From a virus, in the IMG/VR virus record IMGVR_UViG_3300030060_005619, positions 1-50,944 of that record: 50,944 nucleotides of DNA; one strand, 5' to 3'. The notes beneath the pieces were generated by a model, which searched no databases, was not told where the DNA came from, and saw nothing but the letters and a program-made list of their open reading frames with translations. Shown here piece after piece: positions 1 through 6,888 of this stretch; position 1 is the stretch's first letter; each line of letters starts with the position of its first letter. A program made the translations under genes and the position numbers.

Positions 1-87
1 ACAATGCCGCCATGTGGGCACGCGGACGGCGCGCGCTTGGAGGGGAGTGATAGGCCCCAACCCAAACTGGTTTGCCCCAGATCATAC

Positions 88-987
88 CTAAAAAACGTTG
101 CCGATGACGTCCACTCTTAAACCAACGTAGACTTCTGTGTCCGGTATGCCTCCGCACTTACGGTACATTTTATCAATGGCTTTTGCAGCATCGGCCACCA
201 ACGCAAAATTTTCCGCTCTGACTTGGTCGCGGCGGACGTCGAATTGCTCCCTTGATTCAACCACCACAGATCGTGCAGGGATCGTGTAACCTTGCGATGT
301 AACCGTCTCCGGTGCCTCCCAAACCTCACCCTTATCATTTTCACTGATCTTTACGTAGTCTGGGTCCGGTATCCAATCGAAATTATCGTCCTCCTTTTCG
401 CCACGGATGTGCGGTACTTGGCCCCGATGTAGGAGCATGGTCGTGTCTGGTATCGGGATGGTGCATACACGGTTACGCTCAGCGGAGTCTTCCCAATCTT
501 TGCCAGTGGTATAGATCTCGATGTACATATCACTGTGAGTCATCCAGTAGCTGTTTTCGGGATGCACCACTTGATATTGATCGTGGAACTCAGGGTCTTG
601 GGCCTGCACGCTTTCAAGCTGTTCGCGCACTTTCACGTAACTTAACCGTAAATCCTCACGGTCATTGTCTTTGCGCTTGATCTCTTCGTGCATCTGCCGG
701 ACCTTTGCTTCTAACTCCGAGATCTTCGCGTCTCGCGGATCTTCGACCACGCTCTGGCAGTCCCCATTGTCGCGCAAGAACGTCCGCACACGGTCCACGG
801 TGCGCTCTGAGGGCCTTTTGATTGTGCCAAACACGAAACCCTTCATGGTGGCGTAGTCCACGCCTACCGCTTTAGAAACCGCTTTGATGCCCCCAGTAAT
901 TTTACTGCCAGACTTCTCCGCTGCGTCTACCGCAAGGGCGTTCATTTGTGTCTGCATCTCATGCAGTTTTAAGTTATTTACTGTCAT
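88..987 (-). CDS. putative HTH and coiled-coil DNA-binding protein (299 aa)
   Basis: Last gene of the minus-strand cluster. Residues about 30-75 (GGIKAVSKAVGVDYATMKGF followed by a basic KRPSERTVDRVR segment) look like a Cro/repressor-type helix-turn-helix. Residues about 85-125 are highly charged and predicted coiled coil. The C-terminal half is acidic and of no recognised family. The start chosen is the ATG at 987, because a strong Shine-Dalgarno AGGAGATAGTG lies directly upstream; the GTG one codon earlier would overlap it. The start overlaps the end of the preceding 73-aa gene by 14 bp, so the two are probably co-translated. It could be a transcriptional regulator or a replication-associated DNA-binding protein. 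No enzymatic motif is visible. Confidence 0.7.
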   Translation of the reverse strand: MTVNNLKLHEMQTQMNALAVDAAEKSGSKITGGIKAVSKAVGVDYATMKGFVFGTIKRPSERTVDRVRTFLRDNGDCQSVVEDPRDAKISELEAKVRQMHEEIKRKDNDREDLRLSYVKVREQLESVQAQDPEFHDQYQVVHPENSYWMTHSDMYIEIYTTGKDWEDSAERNRVCTIPIPDTTMLLHRGQVPHIRGEKEDDNFDWIPDPDYVKISENDKGEVWEAPETVTSQGYTIPARSVVVESREQFDVRRDQVRAENFALVADAAKAIDKMYRKCGGIPDTEVYVGLRVDVIGNVF

Positions 988-1195
988 CACTATCTCCTAT
1001 TCCTAAAAATTTGCACATTGCTTTGAACTTCAAAAAGTTCACGGTGTTTATCGGCAACATCGCAGTCAGATTGCTGACGATGTCGTTCAGTTCTTTACGC
1101 TCCGTCTCTGTCTGATCCGGAAGCATCTGCATCACCAGCCCTTGGTACAGGGCTTCTTCTGCGGTTTCTGGATTTTTTTCCATGCTGTAGTTCAT
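974..1195 (-). CDS. small hypothetical protein (73 aa)
   Basis: Short, mostly helical, acidic protein with no recognised family. It is supported by an excellent ribosome binding site (GGAGAAAGTGA immediately before the ATG at 1195), the same extended leader used by neighbouring early genes. Its end overlaps the start of the 299-aa HTH gene. Its first third overlaps the C-terminal part of the 75-aa gene upstream in another frame (1095-1195), which is an unusually long overlap. Confidence 0.6.
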   Translation of the reverse strand: MNYSMEKNPETAEEALYQGLVMQMLPDQTETERKELNDIVSNLTAMLPINTVNFLKFKAMCKFLGIGDSDDSK

Positions 1196-1322
1196 TCACT
1201 TTCTCCAACAGCGTTTCTATTTGCTGCTCCATAACGGACAGCCGCTCATCAAGACCAAGAAGCAGCGTTACGATTCGCTCCGCCTCTTCTTGATCAAAGA
1301 TTATTGTCAGTTCGCCTTTCAC
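1095..1322 (-). CDS. small coiled-coil hypothetical protein (75 aa)
   Basis: Starts with GTG at 1322, overlapping the TGA stop of the alpha-CTD fusion gene as GTGA, a classic translational coupling junction. Residues 1-46 form a plausible amphipathic coiled coil (TLLLGLDERLSVMEQQIETL). The last about 30 residues are Arg/Ser/Asp-rich and low in complexity. They coincide with the out-of-frame overlap with the 73-aa gene, so this tail may be merely tolerated. Function unknown; the coupling to the regulator gene suggests a partner or modulator role (inference). Confidence 0.55.
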   Translation of the reverse strand: MKGELTIIFDQEEAERIVTLLLGLDERLSVMEQQIETLLEKVNELQHGKKSRNRRRSPVPRAGDADASGSDRDGA

Positions 1323-2197
1323 TTGTGGCCTTCGAGTTCGTTAATACGGATCTTTTCAGCCGCTTTATCGAAAATCTGTTGTGCCCTTGTTTTGGTGACA
1401 CCAAACGCGTCACCGATTTCACGGAACGTCTTACCGGATTGGCGCATCTCAAAGATTTGTCGGCTTCGATTGGTAATTTTGTACCTTGGTTGTCTGTGCG
1501 GTTGCTTGAGCGTCAAGTTGTATCTAGCCAACCCTTTTTTGATATCGGCCAAGCTGCCCTTGCCAAGGTTAGGGATCTTTAGAAGATCAACCTCGGTGCG
1601 TTGCACTAGCTCGCCGACGAATTCAATGTTGTCTCCCCGCAAACAATTTTGCGCACGGTAAGGCAAATCCAAAACATAAATGGAATTCAAAAGCACTGGG
1701 TTAGTCGGATCGACAGTCGTGTCCTCAACCGCGATTGTCTCTACGTTCACTACGTTGTCAGACCACGTCATTTGATCTCTGGCCCACGCACAGGCTTGTT
1801 CTGCCGTCCGCGCTTGCACGTTTTTCACAAGACTCGTTTGGATGATCGTGACGTCCCAGCTTTTTGAAGCTGCGCGGAGCAAGCCATTGACTTCAATTCG
1901 TTGCTCAAGGGTGCCGTTCCAAGACACCGACAAGCCCGAGTCGTTCAATTCCTTGCAAATTTTTTTGCCTACCCAAAGGCTCGATCCGAAAGCCAAGTTA
2001 CAGATTCCGGTTTCTTTCAGATCTTCCGCGTCTTGCTCGTGATAGAACACGAACCGCGATTCTTTGTTGCGAGGTATCTCAGCCACCCCATCGGACAAAC
2101 AAAACGTATGATGGGCTTTCGCAAAGAACCCCTCATCGCGGAGCACGGAAAACGCGTCGTCAATGCGACGTGCGATTTTGTTGGCGTCTTTATGCAT
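1319..2197 (-). CDS. RNA polymerase alpha-CTD / sigma region 4-like fusion protein (292 aa)
   Basis: The ATG at 2197 is used because GGCGGAGG lies upstream and it overlaps the stop of the 59-aa gene; an in-frame extension to 2323 would only reread that gene. Domains: residues about 11-105 resemble a DUF6891-like domain (FFAKAHHTFCL then FVFYHEQDAEDL then SVSWNG). About 112-165 is a small alpha/beta segment. About 169-231 clearly matches the RNA polymerase alpha C-terminal domain: the equivalents of E. coli R265 (R181), N268 (N184), G296 (G212) and S299 are kept, while K298 is Gly. About 243-284 resembles a sigma-70 region 4 helix-turn-helix (TFREIGDAFGVTKTRAQQIF). Known role of alpha-CTD: binds UP-element minor groove and activators. 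Known role of sigma region 4: reads the -35 box. Joining both in one phage protein suggests a transcription regulator acting with host RNA polymerase (inference). Confidence 0.85.
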   Translation of the reverse strand: MHKDANKIARRIDDAFSVLRDEGFFAKAHHTFCLSDGVAEIPRNKESRFVFYHEQDAEDLKETGICNLAFGSSLWVGKKICKELNDSGLSVSWNGTLEQRIEVNGLLRAASKSWDVTIIQTSLVKNVQARTAEQACAWARDQMTWSDNVVNVETIAVEDTTVDPTNPVLLNSIYVLDLPYRAQNCLRGDNIEFVGELVQRTEVDLLKIPNLGKGSLADIKKGLARYNLTLKQPHRQPRYKITNRSRQIFEMRQSGKTFREIGDAFGVTKTRAQQIFDKAAEKIRINELEGHK

Positions 2198-2369
2198 CGT
2201 CAAAAACCTCCGCCACAATGTCCACGGTGTACGTGTCGTCGCCCGTTTGGTCTTCATCCCAGACCCTATCTTCAATAGCCGCAAGCTTTGCTTCCTCAAT
2301 GCTTTGGGCTTCATCGTCCTCAATCCAAAAGACGTTTCGCTGAATCACTTCCACTTTATATCTAGGCAT
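2190..2369 (-). CDS. small acidic protein (59 aa)
   Basis: Reads MPRYKVEVIQRN and ends VDIVAEVFDDA. It begins 3 bp after the stop of the 110-aa gene, with GGGGGAGC as ribosome binding site, and its stop overlaps the start of the alpha-CTD fusion gene by 8 bp. The pattern of one beta strand, a helix rich in Ala/Glu, then another strand resembles the middle segment of the fusion protein and small phage proteins of the DpnD/PcfM type, but this is only a fold-level impression. Function unknown. Confidence 0.65.
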   Translation of the reverse strand: MPRYKVEVIQRNVFWIEDDEAQSIEEAKLAAIEDRVWDEDQTGDDTYTVDIVAEVFDDA

Positions 2370-2371
2370 TA

Positions 2372-2704
2372 TTAGCTCCCCCTATGAATTGAGATTCGAG
2401 TGGGATCTTCACGGTAGGCGAAGATCGTGATGCCCAGCTCTTCGATCTCATAGCCGGAGCACGGACCGTGGTCCGAATCCTCGGTCTGAAAAACATTGCA
2501 AGTCCAATGGCCTTCTGCGTCAGCAATGGTTGCGTCGGGTTTTACTGACCGCAGTCCTTCGAGGTATTCATCGGCCTCCTGCTCATCATCGAACCAAGGC
2601 GTTGAACACGTAATAAAATTAAGGTTTTCCAAACTCTTGTTTGCACCGTAGGCGTACTCCAAGTCGCCTAGATAGTTTTCTAGGTAGTCCATTACTGTCG
2701 GCAT
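2372..2704 (-). CDS. hypothetical acidic protein, first gene of minus-strand cluster (110 aa)
   Basis: Strongly acidic protein with no recognised domain. It contains three Cys (ITCSTPW, HWTCNVF, GPCSGY) that are too scattered for a confident zinc site. The start at 2704 has the extended leader TTGGAGAAAGTGAT just upstream. It is the first gene after the divergent promoter region at 2725-2763 and heads an operon of six overlapping genes running to position 88. Confidence 0.65.
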   Translation of the reverse strand: MPTVMDYLENYLGDLEYAYGANKSLENLNFITCSTPWFDDEQEADEYLEGLRSVKPDATIADAEGHWTCNVFQTEDSDHGPCSGYEIEELGITIFAYREDPTRISIHRGS

Positions 2705-2724
2705 ATCACTTTCTCCAATAAAAG

Positions 2725-2763
2725 TTGAAATGCGAGGATATGCGAGTTATCTTAGCTTTGCAA
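2725..2763. promoter_or_regulatory. candidate overlapping divergent promoters
   Basis: Plus strand: TTGAAA (2725-2730), 17-bp spacer, TATCTT (2748-2753), which would start transcripts near 2760 for the 88-aa gene. Minus strand: TTGCAA (2758-2763), 17-bp spacer, TATCCT (2735-2740), which would start transcripts near 2728 for the 110-aa gene. Each is four to five matches in each hexamer to sigma-70 boxes with optimal spacing. The two overlap, so they could not fire at the same moment, which would make a simple mutual-exclusion switch. Consensus matching only. Confidence 0.45.
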
Positions 2764-2781
2764 CACCCGATTGGAAAAAAA

Positions 2782-3048
2782 ATGATCGAAATAGAAAAAA
2801 ACATTCCCTTACCGCCTAAAGGCAAAAAAGGGCGGCATTTAAAGTATCAACACTTTGACGAAATCATAAAAAATTGGCAGGTGGGAGATAGCATTGCTTT
2901 TGCCCACAAACCAAAAAAGAATGAAAAGTACGCACGACCGCCTAAAGAAATGACCGCCTTTTTGGGCAGGGCACGGACGGCGGGCCAGAAAGTTGCAACT
3001 CGTAGCGTGTCGGCAGAAGGCGTGATGCGGGTGTGGAGGATCGAATAG
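2782..3048 (+). CDS. DUF7303-like small phage protein (88 aa)
   Basis: The ATG at 2782 preceded by TTGGAAA is chosen over upstream TTG/ATG codons, since those lie inside the candidate promoter. The protein has the layout of a small phage family I know as DUF7303: an N-terminal IPLPP motif, a central VGDS segment (WQVGDSIAF), then basic residues and a C-terminal VWRIE. Function of the family is unknown; members are usually in early or replication regions. Basic and probably a nucleic-acid or protein-interaction factor (inference). Confidence 0.6.
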   Translation: MIEIEKNIPLPPKGKKGRHLKYQHFDEIIKNWQVGDSIAFAHKPKKNEKYARPPKEMTAFLGRARTAGQKVATRSVSAEGVMRVWRIE

Positions 3049-3192
3049 CGTCGATCTTGTCAACCCCTCATTGAAAAATAATTGGATTTGTCTAAGTTGT
3101 GTCTACATTTTGCTCAAAATAATGCTGGCTTTGAAAGGTCGCATATGAGAGAATATGCATACGGGTCGAGGGATCGATCCGCTTTTGGGAAA

Positions 3193-3208
3193 TGTTCCAC
3201 GTGGAACA
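3193..3208. promoter_or_regulatory. parS: parS-like ParB-binding palindrome, copy 1
   Basis: TGTTCCACGTGGAACA is a perfect 16-bp palindrome. It equals the bacterial parS consensus TGTTTCACGTGAAACA with one compensated change at positions 5/12, the variant I associate with Pseudomonas chromosomes. It lies in the 192-bp non-coding gap between the 88-aa and 113-aa genes, 32 bp upstream of the latter's start. An identical copy occurs at 14292-14307. In bacteria ParB loads on such sites, binds CTP and spreads; no parA or parB gene is visible in this window. Confidence 0.7.
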
Positions 3209-3240
3209 ACCCAGTTCTTTTACAACTTGGAGATAGTGAT

Positions 3241-3582
3241 ATGCGAAAAGGCGAATCAATCGTCTATCGGTGGTGGGTCTGGTCCGACTGCAAGGATCAC
3301 AATGATCGCTCTGGCAGTTTCGACGAGCACGATACCTACGCGGAGGCTCACTTCTACTGCAACTACGCAGAGGGGGAGTTCATCGAGCTAGTCCGATCTT
3401 ACTGGGGCGATGAGGATGACGGTCTACTCGACCGCGACCACGCCACAGTCGAAGACGGCAAGCTTCCAGAGACTTATGACAATGGAAGCCAACCAATAGC
3501 GAAGAAGCTACACGCAGAGGTAAAAGCGGTTCACAAAGAGGTGCTCGTGCCTCTTGGTGCGGGCTTTTACCTCAAACTTTAA
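3241..3582 (+). CDS. hypothetical acidic protein (113 aa)
   Basis: No recognised family. Trp/Asp/Tyr-rich N-terminal half (YRWWVWSDCKDH), acidic middle, basic C-terminus ending GAGFYLKL. The ATG at 3241 is chosen because TTGGAGATAGTGAT sits immediately upstream, matching the leader of other early genes; in-frame upstream codons would run through the parS site. A rho-independent terminator follows at once. Confidence 0.6.
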   Translation: MRKGESIVYRWWVWSDCKDHNDRSGSFDEHDTYAEAHFYCNYAEGEFIELVRSYWGDEDDGLLDRDHATVEDGKLPETYDNGSQPIAKKLHAEVKAVHKEVLVPLGAGFYLKL

Positions 3583-3589
3583 AACCAAC

Positions 3590-3610
3590 AGGGGCTTCGG
3601 CCCCTTTCTT
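3590..3610 (+). terminator. rho-independent terminator
   Basis: GGGGC stem, TTCG tetraloop, GCCCC stem, followed by TTTCTT. Ends the transcript of the 113-aa gene; the next gene's ribosome binding site follows directly. Confidence 0.8.
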
Positions 3611-3627
3611 ATCAACGGAGAAAGTGA

Positions 3628-3837
3628 ATGAAATTATATTTAGCGCGTGTTACGTGCAATGAGGGTGGACACCACGTAGTTCAAGTTTTTAAAACGGCAA
3701 AAGAGCGCAAAAGATACATCGACGCCGTCCTAGACCAAGACGGTTCTTTTGAGATCGACAAACATACCTGCGAGTTCCCCGCGACCAAAGAAGGGATCGT
3801 CGCATTTTTTAATCGGAACGCGTGGCACATGCAGTAG
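3628..3837 (+). CDS. small hypothetical protein (69 aa)
   Basis: Compact alpha/beta-looking protein (MKLYLARVTCNEGG, then a Lys/Arg helix, then FFNRNAWHM) of no recognised family. Start supported by GGAGAAAGTGA directly before the ATG. It lies 11 bp upstream of the 64-aa Cys-containing gene, probably in one transcript. Confidence 0.55.
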   Translation: MKLYLARVTCNEGGHHVVQVFKTAKERKRYIDAVLDQDGSFEIDKHTCEFPATKEGIVAFFNRNAWHMQ

Positions 3838-3847
3838 GGGGCCGACA

Positions 3848-4042
3848 ATGACCGGATTCAGTTTTGAAAAGCCGAGCGGCAAAACAAGCGTTGAACGCCT
3901 CCACGCTCAGATGGACGGGCGGATGGCCGCGCTTTGCGGCAATGGCAGCGACAGGGTGATCCCCAGAGCGAAATTTCTGGAAAGCGATAGCCCTGATCGG
4001 TGCAAGCGTTGCGTTCAGAAGTTAGAGGGGGACGGGGAATAG
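3848..4042 (+). CDS. small protein with possible zinc site (64 aa)
   Basis: Starts at ATG 3848 with GGGGG 6 bp upstream. Contains ALCG and a CKRC pair (RCKRCVQKLE) plus one His upstream, which could form a small zinc knuckle. Such one-site Cys proteins are common in phage early regions. Function unknown. Confidence 0.5.
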   Translation: MTGFSFEKPSGKTSVERLHAQMDGRMAALCGNGSDRVIPRAKFLESDSPDRCKRCVQKLEGDGE

Positions 4043-4086
4043 GGCAAAGAACGCGGTTCGCGGCGCTTGGTGCAAAAAACGCGCTT

Positions 4087-4316
4087 CTATATAGTACTTT
4101 TCCCAGAAAAATATTTTTTGAAAAAACAATTTCAAAAAAGGCGGTACAGGCGGTACAGCGGTACAGCCCTTATAATACGTGGCCTGTAGCCGTACCGGCA
4201 GTGTACCACCGTGATTCACGCCGTTACGGGCTGAGGCAAAAAAGCCGTAACTACATAGCACTTTTCAGCAAAAAATTTTTTTCTTTTTTTTTGTTTTGGG
4301 AAAAAGTTCTATATAG
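4087..4316. other. AT-rich control region with iterons and an imperfect inverted repeat (candidate origin or operator)
   Basis: Part of the 354-bp gene-free gap 4043-4396. Outer arms CTATATAGTACTTTTCCC (4087-4104) and the inverse complement of CTATATAGAACTTTTTCCC (4298-4316) flank the region. Inside are three tandem GCGGTACAG/CGGTACAG units (4141-4166) abutting a perfect TATAAT (4171-4176). Two oppositely oriented GTACC elements follow (4192 and 4203), then long A and T tracts. Each arm begins a similar tract (ACTTTT then A-run), repeated again at 4255. Iterons plus AT-rich tracts are typical of replication origins; iterons at a -10 box are typical of repressor or activator control. The sequence cannot decide between them. 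Confidence 0.45.
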
Positions 4317-4340
4317 GAACCCGAATTAAGGAATGGGGTA

Positions 4341-4369
4341 TTGACAGTGCGCGCCAGCGTGTTGTTAGG
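4341..4369 (+). promoter_or_regulatory. candidate promoter with consensus -35 box
   Basis: Perfect TTGACA at 4341-4346, with a weak -10 (TGTTAG) after about 16-17 bp, 28 bp upstream of the ATG of the 119-aa gene. The -10 match is poor, so this is tentative. Confidence 0.3.
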
Positions 4370-4396
4370 CTGCGAGAAATCGCATAGGTGCTTGGC

Positions 4397-4756
4397 ATGT
4401 TTTTATTGTTCAAAAGACACTTTCAACTAGGGCAGCGTGAAAAAGAGCGTAAGGCGGCGCTAGCAGAAAAAAATCGTCGCTACTTAAAACAAGGGCAGGC
4501 TTTCGTCAATCATTGGAACGCTGTAGCCCAAACCAACGCAAGGCGGCAAGCCGAGTATGAAAAAACTTATGGGCAAGCTCATACTGCTTTCCTCGCCGCG
4601 ATGCGCTTACAAGCCAGAAAAAAAAGAATTGGGACCTTGTTTGCTGATCTAGAGTATGCGACATTGCGCGTACACCTAAACAAGGATGCGAATGATGAAA
4701 CTACTGAACACGACCGCCAGCAACACGAAGATCAAAAAAACGCAGAACAAACCTAA
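4397..4756 (+). CDS. basic helical hypothetical protein (119 aa)
   Basis: Lys/Arg/Gln/Ala-rich helical protein with a short hydrophobic start (MFLLFKRHF). The ATG at 4397 has AGGTG six bases upstream; a GTG three codons earlier is possible. The C-terminal 20 residues overlap the next gene in another frame. No family recognised; the composition suggests a coiled coil or nucleic-acid-binding helix. Confidence 0.5.
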   Translation: MFLLFKRHFQLGQREKERKAALAEKNRRYLKQGQAFVNHWNAVAQTNARRQAEYEKTYGQAHTAFLAAMRLQARKKRIGTLFADLEYATLRVHLNKDANDETTEHDRQQHEDQKNAEQT

Positions 4757-5414
4757 CAATTACTTCGGTAAACCGGTGCGTATGGCTAGCCTCAGCATGC
4801 TACCGGACCGCATTATCTGCGCCGGTAGTAAGGCCGCCGGATGCATGGATTTTTGCCTCAAAGAATCTGGACGCGCCCAATACAATCCTGATATCAACAT
4901 AGCCCGTCAAAAGAAAACCGATTATTGGCATTCCGACCAAGCCGGATTTCTCGCCCAACTCACGCGCGAATTATCAAACTTTCAAAAAAATGTCTGCGAA
5001 AGGCAAAACGTGCAAGGCGTGGTACGGCTTAACGTGCTATCCGATATTCCATTTGAAGATCACAACATACCGCAGCAATTTCCTGACCTGTTCTTTTACG
5101 ACTATTCAAAACGAGCAAACCGGCTAGGCAAAACGCCAGACAACTATCGCCTGATGTTCTCTTACAGCGACCGCCCTCAATACCGTAACCAAGTAGCCGC
5201 CGCGCTGCCGACGGGTGTCCCGATTGCAGTAGTTTTTAAAAATTCTATGCCGAGTGAATACCTTGGCCGCCGCGTTATTGATGGTGACTTGTCTGATCTT
5301 GATAACGTCATGGCCGGTCCGGTAGTGGTCGGGCTTACTGCCAAAGGTCCAGCACTGCACGATGATTCGGGTTTTGTTGTGGACGGGAATATGATCGTGA
5401 GGTTAGCGGCGTGA
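4692..5414 (+). CDS. GP88/DUF7227-like phage protein (240 aa)
   Basis: The features I associate with the mycobacteriophage gp88-like family are present in order. A Cys pair in GSKAAGCMDFCLKESGRAQY (about residues 46-65) is followed by an AR-x-KKTDYW segment and AGFLAQLTRELSNF. Next come VVRLNVLSDIPFED, FPDLFFYDYSKR, NYRLMFSYSD and a final GPALHDDSGFV. Family function is unknown; members are found in phages and plasmids. AAGG lies six bases before the ATG at 4692 (an in-frame ATG at 4686 is also possible). The start overlaps the end of the 119-aa gene by 65 bp. Confidence 0.7.
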   Translation: MMKLLNTTASNTKIKKTQNKPNNYFGKPVRMASLSMLPDRIICAGSKAAGCMDFCLKESGRAQYNPDINIARQKKTDYWHSDQAGFLAQLTRELSNFQKNVCERQNVQGVVRLNVLSDIPFEDHNIPQQFPDLFFYDYSKRANRLGKTPDNYRLMFSYSDRPQYRNQVAAALPTGVPIAVVFKNSMPSEYLGRRVIDGDLSDLDNVMAGPVVVGLTAKGPALHDDSGFVVDGNMIVRLAA

Positions 5415-5608
5415 TGCGTATGCGAATGCAAATGGCGCAGGTTATTTATTTAAAATCAGACGACTCTGATAAGGGCATGCGTCAGCAACAACGAATGGCG
5501 CAAAAGCTTGGTGATAAATCCTACCTAACGTCGGAATCCAAAACGGCGCTGATCGATATGCAACTCGAAATCAACAAAGCCGACCGGCTGCTGAAAACAA
5601 ACTTTTAA
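5414..5608 (+). CDS. small hypothetical protein (64 aa)
   Basis: Begins at the ATG overlapping the stop of the GP88-like gene (GTGATG), so it is probably translationally coupled. Met/Arg-rich start, then a mixed helical region (RQQQRMAQKLG) and a C-terminal NKADRLLKTNF. No recognised family. Confidence 0.45.
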   Translation: MRMRMQMAQVIYLKSDDSDKGMRQQQRMAQKLGDKSYLTSESKTALIDMQLEINKADRLLKTNF

Positions 5609-5698
5609 AAAAGCTTGCGCGGACGCACCAATATGCGATTATGCGCATGCGGCAAACATTTAGGGCGCACCGCACGCCCCACAATTGGAAAAGTGATT

Positions 5699-6832
5699 AT
5701 GCTAAATACCACGTTAGAGAACGCGAACGGAACGCTGGAAAACATCCTTCGACAGATCAGCGAGCAAGCAAGCCGGAAAGCCGACTACATTGCGCCGACC
5801 GATCAGTTGCAGGTGCAAACCCGCGACGGAAATACCAACATTGTGCTCGAGGCGAATGGCGGCATGCCGACTCAGCAATTCACCACAAACGAGATTGCAT
5901 TCCAGCAACTGGCTAGCAACTGCGATATCGACGTGAGGACCGCCCGCCGGTTACGTGATAACGACAACTATGCGCCGGAATTCGATAACCTAATTAACAA
6001 AATTCTGGTAAATGAACCGAAAAGCAAGATGCTCCGCACGTTTGATGGTGAGCAGCCGCTAGTGCGCGCCATCGTCAGCGATAAATTTAAGACGTTCGAC
6101 AATGTTGATCTGGTAGAAGCCGCGCTTCCGCAGTTAATGGAATCAGAAGCCGATTGGCAGATAGTGAACGGCACAGTCACTGACCATCGCCTGTATATGC
6201 GCCTGAAATCTGAGAACCAAGTAGCCGAGCCAGCCATAGGCGACGCCATGGCGAACGGGATTATGCTGCGAAATTCTGAGGTTGGAATGGGTAGCGTCGA
6301 GGTGATGCAGATGGTCTGGACCCTATGGTGCCTAAACGGATGCAGTAGCGAAAAGAAAAGCCGCCACACTCACGTCACCAGCGCACGCGGGACCGAAGAC
6401 TGGTCTCTACTGACTAGCGAAGCAAAAGACGCTGACAATCACGCGCTGCAATTGAAACTGCGCGACGTTGTCGCCGGTTATACTTCCCGCGACAGTTTTG
6501 ACGAAGCCGTCGAAATGTTCCGGATCGCGCACGGGGACATTGTCCCGAATGGTCTGGCGAATCCCGCCGCCGTCGTGGATAGCGTCGTCAAAGTGTTAAG
6601 TCTCCCGAAAAAATCGTCGGGGGATATAATGGCCGGATTGATGCAAACGATCCAGCAGAGCGGATACCGTGACAAGCCTATCAGCCGTGCAACATTAGTT
6701 AACGCGGTTACCGCCGTCGCGCACACTGCCGACGCGGATAGCGTCGACGATTGGTACGCGAACGGACGGGCCGTGCTAGATCTGCCGCGTAACCAATGGG
6801 AAACCATCGCGCAGACGCCACTAGCTGCCTGA
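5699..6832 (+). CDS. DUF932-like phage/plasmid protein (377 aa)
   Basis: Matches the DUF932 family layout. It has an N-terminal segment with the sequence IAFQQLASNCDIDVRTARRL, an LVRAIVSDKFKTFDN strand-helix core, and a central RLYMRL followed by GDAMANGIMLRNSEVGMGSV. A WCLNGC segment and a helical C-terminal domain follow. DUF932 proteins are widespread on plasmids and phages and of unknown biochemical function. The ATG at 5699 is chosen because TTGGAAAAGTGATT lies just upstream; the in-frame upstream extension reads a Cys/Arg-rich stretch unlike the family. A terminator follows 24 bp after the stop. Confidence 0.75.
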   Translation: MLNTTLENANGTLENILRQISEQASRKADYIAPTDQLQVQTRDGNTNIVLEANGGMPTQQFTTNEIAFQQLASNCDIDVRTARRLRDNDNYAPEFDNLINKILVNEPKSKMLRTFDGEQPLVRAIVSDKFKTFDNVDLVEAALPQLMESEADWQIVNGTVTDHRLYMRLKSENQVAEPAIGDAMANGIMLRNSEVGMGSVEVMQMVWTLWCLNGCSSEKKSRHTHVTSARGTEDWSLLTSEAKDADNHALQLKLRDVVAGYTSRDSFDEAVEMFRIAHGDIVPNGLANPAAVVDSVVKVLSLPKKSSGDIMAGLMQTIQQSGYRDKPISRATLVNAVTAVAHTADADSVDDWYANGRAVLDLPRNQWETIAQTPLAA

Positions 6833-6855
6833 TCAGGACCACCCACAAGCCCAAC

Positions 6856-6884
6856 AAGCCCGCCGCCGTGCGGGCTTTTCTTTT
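6856..6884 (+). terminator. rho-independent terminator
   Basis: AAGCCCGC / GCGGGCTT 8-bp stem, loop CGCCGT, then TTCTTTT. Same stem is reused at 7238 and 8238. Ends the DUF932-like transcript and abuts the TATACT promoter of the next gene. Confidence 0.85.
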
Positions 6885-6888
6885 GCAT

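Noticed and set aside
1-87. Possible terminator or gene at the left edge
   Set aside because: Only a short CAAAC/GTTTG pairing with no adequate loop or T-run and no open frame with a start; nothing beyond the GTGGGCACGCG similarity noted with the 8.5-kb block.
2198-2323. N-terminal extension of the alpha-CTD fusion protein
   Set aside because: It rereads the 59-aa gene in another frame; the ATG at 2197 has a good GGAGG and normal coupling.
3082-3240. N-terminal extension of the 113-aa protein from a TTG at 3082
   Set aside because: No ribosome binding site; it would translate through the parS palindrome, while the ATG at 3241 has the full early leader.
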